A program made the translations under genes and the position numbers. The notes below the pieces were generated by a model. The model made no database searches and was not told where the DNA came from. It saw only the letters and a program-made list of their open reading frames with translations. A stretch of DNA of 64,000 bases from the NCBI GenBank assembly GCA_000727475.1, contig KL647288.1:4535302-4599301 (forward strand), written 5' to 3'. Below, one piece after another: positions 51,801-59,959 of the stretch (its first letter is position 1; each line of letters starts with the position of its first letter). The stretch comes from Sarcocystis neurona (taxonomy: Eukaryota; Apicomplexa; Conoidasida; Eucoccidiorida; Sarcocystidae).

Positions 51801-54800
51801 CTCCCTTTCCATTCCTACACTGCATGCGCCTTGCTGCTCTTCATACATACACGTAGATACATATACGTATGGTACGCCGCTCTCTCTCGCTCTACCTCTG
51901 TCTCTCCATCTCTCTCCCTAAATATATATAGATATATATGTGCGCACGTATATTGCTGTCTCTGTCTCTGTCTGTCTGTCTCTCTCCTTTTCGCTTTCTT
52001 TGTGTCTCTGTTTTTTTTCTTTCTTTTCCTCAGCGTGTGCTGTGCAGGAGGGACGAAAGTACCTTTCCTTCAACAAGAAGAAAGAAGCAGTCGTAGTTGA
52101 CGTCGTTCGGCTTCGACAAGAAGAGCTTCTGACTCTTCGTCCCGCCGGGTGTGGCGTCAGCGGCAGGCGATGCAGCCACGTCCGAAGAGTCGCGGAGACG
52201 CCAAGGTGCTGCGCGTCTCGCTGCTTCCTGCAGATGCCGCGGCAGTCTCTCTCCCGCGCCCAGCTGCTTGCGGGGTCGCAGGCAGCAGCAATCCCGACGG
52301 GGAAGAAAAAACGTGGAGAAAAAGAAGAAAGACAACAGCCATACACACACACACACACGCACGCACATAATACGCATGTGCCACTATACACCCGCCACAC
52401 AGACCTGCAGGTATATACAGACAACAGCATACGACGCGCATACATGCAGAGAGAAGACAGCGGGCCAGAAAACGGCAATGACTGAACCACAAACGACACA
52501 CAGAAAACGACAGAGGAGAACAAGAGAAAATATCGACGTCCAACAGAAATACATACACAGAAGCAAAACGTACGTCTTCTACGTGTGTATATAGGCGTGT
52601 ACGCACACACGACATGTACACATACAGACACCGATACACAGGGCCACACACAGAGACAGCCAGTACCTGTTCTACTCAAGGAAGGCAAGACAGATTACAC
52701 GGAAGGCAATCAATGGATGCGCACGGTAAAAAGAAAAAACTTTGTGGTGCGTTTCTGCAGATGAGAACCTGGTGTGCATGCGCGGACGACACTGAGACGG
52801 CGAAGCAAAAAGGCGAGAAGCAGGTGCTGCAGAGAAGAAGCGAGGACGACGCAGCAAGTGTGCAGCCGACGAGAGTAATTTAGGTAGTCCAAGCAGGAAA
52901 TTGAAGAAGGAAGAGAAGGGGAGCGCCGAGGAATGCACATATTTTGTGGAGCCGACAAGGCCACGCATGCGACGGACGGTGGACAAGGGGGAGAAGACGC
53001 TGCAAACAAAAGCCGGCGCCCAACGATGAGGAGACAAGAGCGGTCGCGTCTTGGTGTAGAGTCTACTCGAGAGAAAAAGGCAGAAAAACGACAGGAGGGA
53101 AGAAAAGAGAAGAAACGCGCATGTGCAGGAAGAGTCTCAAGCGCCTTCCTCTTCAGAGACCTCTCTGCGACACACCGAGTCACACGGAAGACCTACCCGT
53201 ATTTCTACCGGAAGGCAACAGATAGGCACACACATACACACATACATATATATGTACAGATATATGAAGACATACAAATGTATAGCACATACAGCTACAC
53301 ACATATATACATGAGACACATAAGGCACAAATACACACATACATACATATATATATATATATAGACATATGTATAGACACATGAAGATATGGAAATGTAC
53401 AGCCCATACAGCTGTGCATGGTTATATATATATGTATGAGAGACACATACGTTGATATCCGGGAACGCCTTCCTGTCTCTCTGTGTGAGGCGAGCAGAGA
53501 CTAAGGAACGTGTGCCTCTTTGTGGAGGCTGAAAAAAAGGAAATGTCCTTTCTGTCTGAAGGCAGCCAAAAAAGGACGTCTTGGTGTCTCGGTGGAGACG
53601 TCCGGAGAAGGAAGGTTTTTTCTTTTTTTGTGGTAAGGCAGCAAGAAATAGAAGTGCCTTCGTGGCTTGGTGGGCCCAGCAGACGACAAGCATGAAGCTG
53701 TCGCTGTGTCTCTGTGCGGAGACAGCAGAAAATGAAGAAAACCTTCCTGTCTCTGGGCAGGCGTCAGCTGGCACGTGTACACATATTCTTCGACAAACAA
53801 ATCTACCTCTCGAAGCAACAAGAAGAAGCAAAACGGCTCAGACGTCCAACATTTGCGGGGTGACGCAACGACGAGAAAGTATTCTTCCCTCTCTACCCAC
53901 ACATTCAGAGAGATAAAAGAAAATTTCTGTAAGCATATGTACCTCCATAAGGACGTCTTTCTCCCAATCTCTTCCTCTCCCTTTCTCTCCGTCTTTCTTT
54001 CTTGTTCTCTATTTCTTTCTGTCTTTCTCGCCATGGACAAATAGATGTGTACGTAAGGAGAAGCGCAACGTACCGAGATAATATCTTGCTGAATAGAGAT
54101 GGGCTGCTGCAGCGCAGAGAGAGACTCGGTCAGACGCGCGACGTAGAGCGGCCGGGTGCTGCTTCTGATGCTGCTCAGCCGTAGACGCTTCGCTGTCTGT
54201 GCCGCTGCAGCCGCACGACACCCCACAGCAGCAGCGGTAGCAGTGCCAACACATGCAGCAGCTGCGGAAGGGAAAAAAATGCGCAGGAAGTGGCAACGAG
54301 AGGATGCAGAGACAACAGCGGCAGCAGCCGCGGAGGGACCTACGGCAGCCCAACAGCGAAGACCCCGACGCAGCAGCAGCAGGGGCAGCAAAAAGAGAAA
54401 AGGGCAGCGGTCGCGACGGACGCAGCCGCAGGGCGAGCAAGAAGGTGCCACAGCAGCAGCAGCAGCGTGTGCGGGAAACGGCACAGCAGCAGCAGCAGAG
54501 GAGCAGCGGCAGCCGACGGAAGGTGGCGGCATTGGCAACGGGAACTGCAGCGTCAACAGCATGTGAGGTGCTGCAGCAGCGACCGACAGGCGGCTTCCGC
54601 TGACAACGAGCGGCAGCAGCATCCGAACAACGGCAGCACCTGCAGTAAGAGCAGAGCAGCAGATGTAGTAGGAGGCAGCACCAGCAGAAGAGGAGCAGCA
54701 GCAGCAACAGAACAACAGCGGCAGCCGCAGGTGGCGAGTGGCAGCAGGAGGAGGAGGCAGACCAGCAGCAGAGCAGGAGCAGCAGCAGCCGAGGAGCAGC

Positions 54801-57356
54801 AGCGCCAATACAAGAACGGCGGCAACAGCAGTAGGAGACAGACCAGCAGAAGAGCATCAGCAGCACCAGAAGAGCGTCAGTAGCACCAGAAGAGCAGCAG
54901 CATCAACAGACAAAGAGAGGCAGCAGCAGCACCAGGAGAGCAGCAGCAGCGGCAGGAAGCAGGTCAGCACCAGCAGAAAAGGAGCAGCAGCGCCAATACA
55001 AGAACGGCGGCAACAGCAGTAGGAGACAGATCAGCAGCAGCAGACGAGCAGCAGCACTGGAAGAACAGCGGCAGCAGCAGGAGAGCAGCAGCAGCAGCGG
55101 CAGGAGGCAGACCAGCAGCACAGCAGCAGCCGCAACAAAGAGGAGGACGAACGGCAACACGAGACTGCAGCAGACGGGGACCGAGGACCGACGCACGGTC
55201 ACCGGGGATCGTCAGAAAGAAGAAGCAGCTGCAGCAGAGAAGGAAAACAGGCCAGCAGTCTGACGTAGCCTCTGTCCCCAAAATTACCTCCGGTCTCGAT
55301 GAGATGCTGCACAGCTTCCTCGAGTGTATGAACCTCGTTGCGTCCCTCGCTCTGCAGCAGACACGGGAGTAGCAGGGCCCGCGGCCGCAGACGCAGCAGC
55401 AGCAGGGCCCGCAGGAGCAGATGCAGCACCAGATGCAGCAAGAGGACCAAAAGCACCAGCGGCAGTAGTACCAGAAGCAGCGGCAGCAGTATCAGGGGCA
55501 GCAGTAAGTCTACCAGAAGCAGCAGGAAAAATATTCATTTACGCAGTCCGGCTCACTGTTCCTCCGTAACGCGCAGGTGTATGCCTGCTGAAGCTGGGCC
55601 CCTATACACCTACCTAGCTCCCATACACCGGGACGTCGTTCTGCCTATAGATATATATATATATATTATTTGCAGCGGAGCTACACGCGTGTTTGAATCT
55701 TTATAGACATCGCTTTTTATTCCTTGCATATAACTTGCCCTTTGTTTTCCTCCTCCCTACACGGAAAATATCGGGTATCCATATACCGCGTACGCCCACC
55801 ACCAGCAGAGGCGGATCTCCGCAAGGAGGTCTGAGCGGCAACATTCTTCAGCATCTATACTCAACAGATGGAGCGCAGGCTACGTATATACTTCCTCTGC
55901 TACATATAGATTCTCTCTATATATGTAAGTGTATATACAGAGGATCAGACACGTATCCCTACCGATAGATATAAACCTGTAAAGATCACTTTGAAGCTTC
56001 AATATAACACAACGTGAACACTACTTTATATTCACATATATATATATATATATACAACCTGAACATATCTTTGTATCCATATATATATATATATATGCTT
56101 ATAATACATGCATCGATATACTTATAAATATATATATATATATATATCTGTCGCTCTCTCTCTCTCTCTATATATATATGCAACCTGTGTAATACACATA
56201 TCGATATATATATATATATATATGTATACGTACGTGCATCCTGTATAATACATTTTCCGATATCTTTGTATGAATAGACAGGTATGTAAGTACGCAAAAA
56301 TGTGTATGGACGAGTTTACGCGAAAGGACGAGAACACGCGGACGTATCTATACGTGCGCGTATTCTTCGCGTATATAGTAGAATATAGTAGATTTTCTGC
56401 ATATGTGTATATATGTATATAAACCTACACACACGCATACAGATATACGCATATATACATATATATATAGTACGTGTACGTATATATTTGTCGGCTTCAG
56501 CCAGTCACATGTAGAGACAGGGAAAAGGATATAAAATCTCGGACGGGAGCGTAGAAGAGACAGAGAGAGAAAAGGAAGAAACGCCAGAGATAAGAAACGC
56601 CACAGGAAGAGGGACAGGGAAAAAAAGGAAAGGCCAGAGAGAGAGGGCAGAGAAATCTTTCGAGAGAGAACGTAGCTGGAGAAGAAGGGAGAACGAAGCA
56701 ATCTCTGACTTACATGCTCATCTGTCATGTCCTCCTGCGGGTCCCTTTCCGTCGAAAGTTCCCCGGCCGCAGCCGCGTCTCCTCCGACAGGTCCCACTGC
56801 TGCCGTATTGACACTGCTGCTGCTGCCTCTGCTGCTGCCAAGGCTCCCGCTTGCGCTTCTTCGGAAGGAGAAATGAGAGGACGCAGACGGCGCTGGGGCA
56901 GCAGTGCGTGCTCCCGAGGGCCGCCCTCTGGTGCTACTGTGGGGACCCCAGGCCCCCCGTCCCCGAGGTGCCGGGGCTGCAGCAGCAGAAGCAGCAGCAG
57001 CGGGAGCGACGGCAGCAGCAGAAGGACCGACAGTAGCAGCAGAGGGAGCGACAGCAGCAGGACGTCGAGGAAGGCGCGGTGTGGGACCGAGAGGATTGCG
57101 GCCAAAATCTGTTTTCCCTCCGCCGAGTCCAACAGCAGCTGCGACCGGGCGGGGCGGCTGCTGCCGAGGTGCTGCAGCAGGTGAAGCGGCCGGTGTTGTA
57201 GCAGGGAGGGTACCAGCGGCATGCAAAGAAGAAGTTGTGGAGGCAGTAGAGGAGGGAGAAGGCGCAACGCCATAGGAAGGGTCCCGCATCATTGCTGCTG
57301 CTGCTTCTTGTGGAATGGCATTCTTCTCCGACAACATACAAAGGTGCAAATTTCGT
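38630..57356 (-). CDS. GTF2F1: General transcription factor IIF alpha subunit (RAP74), at least 11 exons
   Basis: Eleven exons join on the minus strand with matching phases: 57356-56714, 55351-55288, 54204-54074, 52263-52063, 50000-49893, 48464-48259, 45910-45833, 45030-44802, 43187-43104, 40966-40664 and 38713-38630, giving 709 complete codons. TFIIF alpha pairs with TFIIF beta and RNA polymerase II in initiation and elongation. The N-terminal dimerisation region is recognisable: VARLTESLS, then GAGERLPRHLQEAARR, PWRLR, YDCFFLLVEGK and EVLPIDGWINF, followed by TADDAEQQ and a basic helix. The acidic middle has AEVDWDYEEGERSDDEDD and KMKDLLDKAKDDEADDE. The C-terminal winged helix reads ESRVIRVMQQHMGRMSVKTF and, after the last intron, QIVHKICKMETTEEKQKFII with LKPEFRM. 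The order matches the human protein throughout. An Ala/Pro/Ser-rich exon of 214 codons precedes the conserved part. The start codon is not located; it probably lies at 57.4-58.6 kb. Confidence 0.85.
38731..40663 (-). other. GTF2F1: TFIIF alpha last intron, microsatellite-rich
   Basis: Dense TA, CA and TACATA runs (38790-38880, 39470-39545, 39835-40025), GATA-type repeats (about 40478-40562) and an 81-bp duplication (ACAACNACATCACTACATA at 40259 and 40340). Nothing coding is seen. The intron itself runs 40663-38714. Confidence 0.6.
40664..40966 (-). CDS. GTF2F1: TFIIF alpha, winged-helix exon, first part
   Basis: 101 codons, phase 0 both sides (CTATTGCAG, CAG|GTAAGT). The first two thirds are Gly/Ala/Ser-rich. 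The last 40 residues, LQELESRVIRVMQQHMGRMS then VKTFMTAFKVREKNEEFRK, are the first helices of the C-terminal winged helix, corresponding to the DAVRRYL...TTKDLLKKF segment of RAP74. Confidence 0.85.
40967..43103 (-). other. GTF2F1: TFIIF alpha intron with triplet tract and 200-bp tandem repeat
   Basis: A CTG-sense tract (40967-41040) abuts the acceptor. TA and TATG microsatellites fill 41120-41480. Three diverged copies of a roughly 200-bp unit with (C)TTCACGCATG start at about 42038, 42244 and 42441. Long TA runs lie at 42820-42855 and 42908-42924. No coding signal is seen. Confidence 0.6.
43104..43187 (-). CDS. GTF2F1: TFIIF alpha, 28-codon acidic exon
   Basis: Phase 0 on both sides, acceptor CTGCTGCAG and donor GAA|GTACGT. 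It encodes KMKDLLDKAKDDEADDELHQ followed by YECDDEEE. The CTG tract that precedes it keeps a Leu/Cys-rich frame open upstream, which is intron. Confidence 0.75.
43188..43660 (-). repeat. CTG-sense triplet tract abutting a TFIIF alpha acceptor
   Basis: On the sense strand this is interrupted CTG/TGC/TTG repeats that run directly into the CTGCTGCTGCAG acceptor of the 43104-43187 exon. The Leu/Cys-rich minus ORFs across it (42978-43760, 43141-43848) are products of the repeat. Confidence 0.75.
44060..44385. repeat. Three-copy degenerate repeat with TCTA microsatellite
   Basis: ATATCCRTATRTAGTGCA-like cores followed by CTTCTYTC and ATATAGACTG occur at 44066, 44216 and 44331 (the third diverged). 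A (TCTA)n run lies at 44176-44210. It is inside a TFIIF alpha intron. Confidence 0.6.
44802..45030 (-). CDS. GTF2F1: TFIIF alpha, acidic-motif exon
   Basis: Phase 2 in (CTGCTGTTGCAG), phase 0 out (CAG|GTATTA). AEVDWDYEEGERSDDEDD matches the VDY/DYEE acidic region of TFIIF alpha. The rest is Ala/Asp/Gly-rich and ends DLTNYGQ. Confidence 0.82.
45031..45832 (-). repeat. Intron with opposed CAG and CTG tracts
   Basis: In the sense of the TFIIF alpha gene, the 5' part of this intron (45830-45530) is CAG-rich and the 3' part (45420-45031) is CTG-rich. The tracts are interrupted but long. The frames open across it on both strands (Ser, Ala, Leu or Cys-rich) are repeat shadows. Confidence 0.7.
45833..45910 (-). 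CDS. GTF2F1: TFIIF alpha, 78-bp exon
   Basis: The acceptor is CTTTTTTCTTCACAG and the donor TC|GTGAGT, phase 2 on both sides. It encodes QRQKRMKQLLRQKAGQSGRV then NEYIDS. Only this frame avoids an internal stop while matching both neighbours. Confidence 0.75.
45911..48258 (-). other. GTF2F1: Long CT-biased TFIIF alpha intron
   Basis: The sense strand is strongly C/T-rich (plus strand GA-rich) over nearly the full 2.3 kb, interrupted by a microsatellite block at about 46265-46620. That block contains a two-copy 128-bp unit ending GTACGAGTGATGAAG at 46478 and 46606. The large ORFs here (minus 267 and 259 codons, plus 179 and 147 codons) are composition artefacts. Confidence 0.7.
48259..48464 (-). 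CDS. GTF2F1: TFIIF alpha, basic/acidic linker exon
   Basis: Phase 0 in (GCTGCAG), phase 2 out (CGGCG|GTACGT). It encodes SRTKAAREAALAARVAQLRK, GESDDESS and a Lys/Arg-rich stretch ending ADELGLRR. The long frame that continues beyond the donor on this strand (to 47400) is pyrimidine-biased intron and not coding. Confidence 0.8.
48465..49892 (-). other. GTF2F1: TFIIF alpha intron with 75-bp repeats
   Basis: TA, CA and GT microsatellites at 48810-48900, 49180-49200 and 49280-49305. A 75-bp unit (GTGTGTACGCCTCTTTCAACATGCAT-like, shortened here) starts at about 49395, 49470 and 49545. No coding signal is seen beyond a short ORF family driven by repeats. Confidence 0.55.
49893..50000 (-). CDS. GTF2F1: TFIIF alpha, exon with the WxNF motif
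   Basis: 36 codons, TTTTTTCAG acceptor and CAG|GTGAGT donor. EYTEVLPIDGWINFERC corresponds to the EAFPVHNWYNF-like end of the dimerisation domain, and THALPSTADDAEQQ to the TLTAEEAEEE-like segment. This is the strongest single homology in the gene. Confidence 0.88.
50001..52062 (-). other. GTF2F1: TFIIF alpha intron with long degenerate repeats
   Basis: Degenerate units of roughly 250-365 bp (cores at about 50196, 50561 and 50815) and a two-copy unit of about 180 bp at 51.4-51.75 kb. TA runs lie at about 51270-51285, 51670-51690 and 51920-51938. The plus-strand ORFs here are not convincing. Confidence 0.5.
52063..52263 (-). CDS. GTF2F1: TFIIF alpha, dimerisation-domain exon
   Basis: 67 codons, phase 0 both sides (AAGCAG|CTGGGC, AAAG|GTACTT). 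GAGERLPRHLQEAARR and PWRLRDSS match the conserved basic helix and following strand of RAP74. YDCFFLLVEGK is the strand leading into the next exon. The insert between them is longer and more Ala/Pro-rich than in animals. Confidence 0.8.
52264..54073 (-). other. GTF2F1: TFIIF alpha intron, mixed composition
   Basis: CA/TA microsatellites at 52340-52380 and 53228-53370; a two-copy unit (ATGAAGAYATRSAAATGTA...) at about 53264 and 53380; GA-rich plus-strand sequence at 52690-53130. A minus-strand stretch near 52745-52900 (frame reading HLQKRTTKFFLFT) was considered as a further N-terminal exon but lacks a matching donor. Confidence 0.45.
54074..54204 (-). CDS. GTF2F1: TFIIF alpha, start of the conserved dimerisation region
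   Basis: Phase 1 in, phase 0 out (TCG|GTACGT). It encodes AQTAKRLRLSSIRSSTRP, then LYVARLTESLSALQQPIS and IQQDIIS. The ARLTESLS segment corresponds to the ARLERDLS-like segment before the GAG...RR motif in RAP74, so the link to the next exon is supported by homology as well as phase. Confidence 0.7.
54205..55287 (-). repeat. CTG-sense triplet tract filling a TFIIF alpha intron
   Basis: Almost the whole 1.08-kb intron is interrupted CAG on plus, which is CTG in the gene sense. It ends at the CTGCAG acceptor of the 54074-54204 exon. ORFs across it on either strand are Gln/Ser/Arg or Leu/Cys/Ala-rich shadows. Confidence 0.75.
55288..55351 (-). CDS. GTF2F1: TFIIF alpha, 64-bp exon
   Basis: The acceptor follows TGTCTGCTGCAG and the donor is GGAG|GTAATT (phase 0 to phase 1). 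It encodes SEGRNEVHTLEEAVQHLIET plus G. It is a compact acidic helical segment and phase-compatible with both neighbours. Confidence 0.55.
55352..56713 (-). other. GTF2F1: TFIIF alpha intron with CTG tract and TA microsatellites
   Basis: A CTG-sense tract at about 55360-55520 precedes the acceptor. The rest has TA/GATA runs (56036-56060, 56080-56100, 56125-56225) and a GA-rich plus segment at 56550-56700 just after the donor in transcript order. Confidence 0.6.
56714..57356 (-). CDS. GTF2F1: TFIIF alpha, Ala/Pro-rich exon near the 5' end
   Basis: 214 codons plus one leading base. The acceptor is TTCCTCAAG and the donor CAT|GTAAGT (phase 0). It begins RNLHLCMLSEKNAIPQEAAA and is mostly Ala/Pro/Ser/Arg, ending ERDPQEDMTDEH. 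It has no counterpart in human RAP74. It belongs to this gene by phase match with the next exon rather than by homology, so its membership is less certain than the downstream exons. Confidence 0.55.
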
Positions 57357-58610
57357 CTTGAGGAAGACGAGAAAATGTGGAAGAGATAGGAACGACAAGA
57401 AATACCCCGGCCTCAGCACATAAAAAAGTGACAGAAAGAAAGAAAAGTAGGAGAAAACGACAAAATTGCCGATATAGAAATGACAGCGCGAACCTTCCGT
57501 ACGCAGCCAACGGTCACCGTCCTCGTCCCATGCCGCTGCTATTGTTGCTGTCTTGGTCGCTGCAGAAACTGCGACTACTTTCAGCCCTTTCGAATGCTGT
57601 TGCTGTAGACGCGTCTGCAGCTGCTTCCGGCTTTTTTCACTGCTGCCCCAAGATAAAGAAGTGCTGCTTTCAGCCCTTTCCACTGCTGCTTCTGGAGACT
57701 TTCAGGCTGCTGCTGCTACTGCTTCCCTGTGGTGCCGTCGCTGCGGGCTGTCCGCCTTGCTGCTGCTGCTGCCTCACTCCGTCGACCTTCAGGCAGCGCC
57801 ACTGCCCTTCCTCTTCGGCGTATGCACCTGCGGCTGACACTCTTCCTACTGTTCTCTCTTCCTCTTTCTCCTGTCTTCCTCTCTGTTGCTGTTTGAGACT
57901 GAAAAGAAGCTGTTTCTGCCAGCGGGACGCATCCTGTTGCTTTTGCTGCTGCTGATTCTGCTGCTCATGCCACATCTGCTGCTGCGGCATCTGCTGCTGC
58001 GGCATCTGCTGCTGCTCCTTCTGCTGCTGCTGCGTCTGCTGCTGCTGCGTCTGTTGCTGCCTTTGCTGCTGCTGCTTCAGCGGCTGCCGCTGCTGTTCAC
58101 ACGGGTGACAGGGGCGCAGGGCATGCGTGTGTGTAGCAGTGGGGGTTGGCCACCAGGCAGAGCAGGAGGCGGAGACAACGGTACGCATGCATACAGCTGC
58201 TGCTGCTGCTCTTTGTCGTGCTGCTGGTAGAGGTGGTCGCTCCAACTGCCAGGCGCGCGTCCGCCTGCTAGAGTAGCAGTGTGCGTCTATTTCAGCCGCC
58301 CTGCTGCTCTCTCTCTGGATACTGCTGCTGCTGCTGGTGGGTTAGCTTGTGTGGGTGCTGCTGCCGTATGCGCTGGGCTTCTCCTTGCTGCTGAATTTGG
58401 TTGGTCTGTTGTTGCTGCTGCCGACTTTTGCTTGACCTGTTGCTGCTGACCCTCTTGCTTAAGCGCAGGGAAAAGTCTGATTCGACGTGGGCCGGCTCCT
58501 GTACGAAACAGCACCTGTGGCAGGCGCGCGAGAGGCGACAGACCCAGCAGCCGCAAGAGTCGCAGGAACAGCGGGAGGGCGAAGCGGAGGTGACGGCAAG
58601 GATCTAGTGG
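57357..58610 (-). other. Unresolved 5' part of the TFIIF alpha gene
   Basis: Several minus frames look partly coding. About 57678-57500 reads SSEKSRKQLQTRLQQQ then WDEDGDRWLRTEG before a possible donor. A CTG/CAG tract (57880-58110) reads as Gln-rich. About 58604-58290 follows a TTTTCCACTAG acceptor and in one frame reads LARLPQVLFRTGAGPRRIRL, which could be the first strand of the dimerisation domain. Phases do not fit simply with the exon at 57356 and no ATG is clearly the start, so I give no exon model. Confidence 0.3.
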
Positions 58611-59015
58611 AAAATGAGCGGAAACAAGAGAAGGGAGGAGGAAGAGAGAAGGTGAGGACCCAAGAACAGAAGCGTGTAGGGACCAGAGCTTTTTTTTAGC
58701 AAGAATTAATACAACACATGCAGCTTTTTGCTCGGGGCACGTGCTGTGTGCCGTTGTCGCTGCTGCTCTTGCTCCTGCCCCCGGTGTAGCAGCAGGATCG
58801 TTATCTCTTCAGCGTCTCGTGAGTGTGATGGAAGACGGAGACGAGAAAAGAGAAGAAACAGAGTGACGACACTGGGGAGAAGAGAATATTTATAGAAGAG
58901 GGAGGTTTTGCGGAGAAGAAGTGCCAGCAGGACGCACTGGCACCGCGGCAATCCCGTCAAGGCAGCACACTGATGGAAGACAAAAGAAATCCTACCTCGG
59001 TTGAAAATACAAAAG

Positions 59016-59957
59016 ATGGGACGCGCAGGAAAACAAAGAAACTGGATCGTAATGCAGAGTGTGAAGCACGCGGCGACGCGGGAGGTGCATGCGTGCTGGC
59101 GGGTGTATGCTGCGACCGGCGCCGCGCTGCACACACCGTGTATCTTGGCATCTCTGATTTGCCTTGTCGCCGATGTGCCCAGCCGATTAATTCTTCTATC
59201 TGTCGCCGAACACACCTCCCTCTTCACTTGGTTGTCTATTTCTGTGTGTTCTTGCATGGGACACCAGAAACATAGCGGGTCGCAGACAGAAGATCGTCGT
59301 GAAACGTGAGTATCTCTAAGGCACATATTTTCTCTCCGTAGATTTCTCGGGGCAACTCTGCTCCTGTGTCCCTCTACATACTACCGTATCTTCTTAAATA
59401 GTCAGTTGTTTGGTGCGTAACTGTACGAACATCTAGACGAGCGCACCGTTACTTCTCCTCTCCCCGCAGAGGCGTGTCCACTTTGTCTTCGAATGTTGAC
59501 ACACACACACACACGCACACACGCACACGCACGCACACACACATGTCTACCTTCTCTTGAAAGCTACTCTTTCTCTCCTTGCTTCCACAAAAGTCGATTC
59601 CCCTCAACGCGTCTTTCCACGTCAAATCCACTGCACTTCGGCCACCGTCACTCTCCATTTACGCACTCTCACCCGGTCAAGAGAATTTTTGTCGAGGCTT
59701 ATGAATGTACATTTGGCTACATCTGCACTGGTCCTCCGTCCGCACCCCTCACCCTACAAGTCGCTGTGTATCTATCTTTCTACCCGCTGTCTACGTGTGT
59801 TTCTACTATCTACAGTCCTCCCCGTGTCGAACGTACCACGCAGTTCCCATATATCTTGTTTCCTCCGAGAGTAGAAAGAAGTACATCCATGCTTTCTTGG
59901 TCTTCGTGGGCTACAACATGTACATATGTACATAGCTGTACACTAATATATAGATAG
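59016..59957 (+). CDS. Candidate two-exon plus-strand gene, membrane-like N-terminus
   Basis: An ATG at 59016 opens 96 codons ending at AAC|GTGAGT (59305, phase 2). The product begins MGRAGKQRNWIVMQS and has two hydrophobic stretches (LHTPCILASLICLVADV and LFTWLSISVCSCMG). A second exon could start at 59470 after TCTCCCCGCAG, phase-compatible, and run to a stop at 59957, mostly His/Thr/Ser/Pro-rich. Three other frames over 59.0-59.3 kb are also open, including a minus frame with its own plausible donor (AACCGAG|GTAGG at about 59000), so strand assignment is uncertain. I recognise no family. Confidence 0.28.
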
Positions 59958-59959
59958 GT

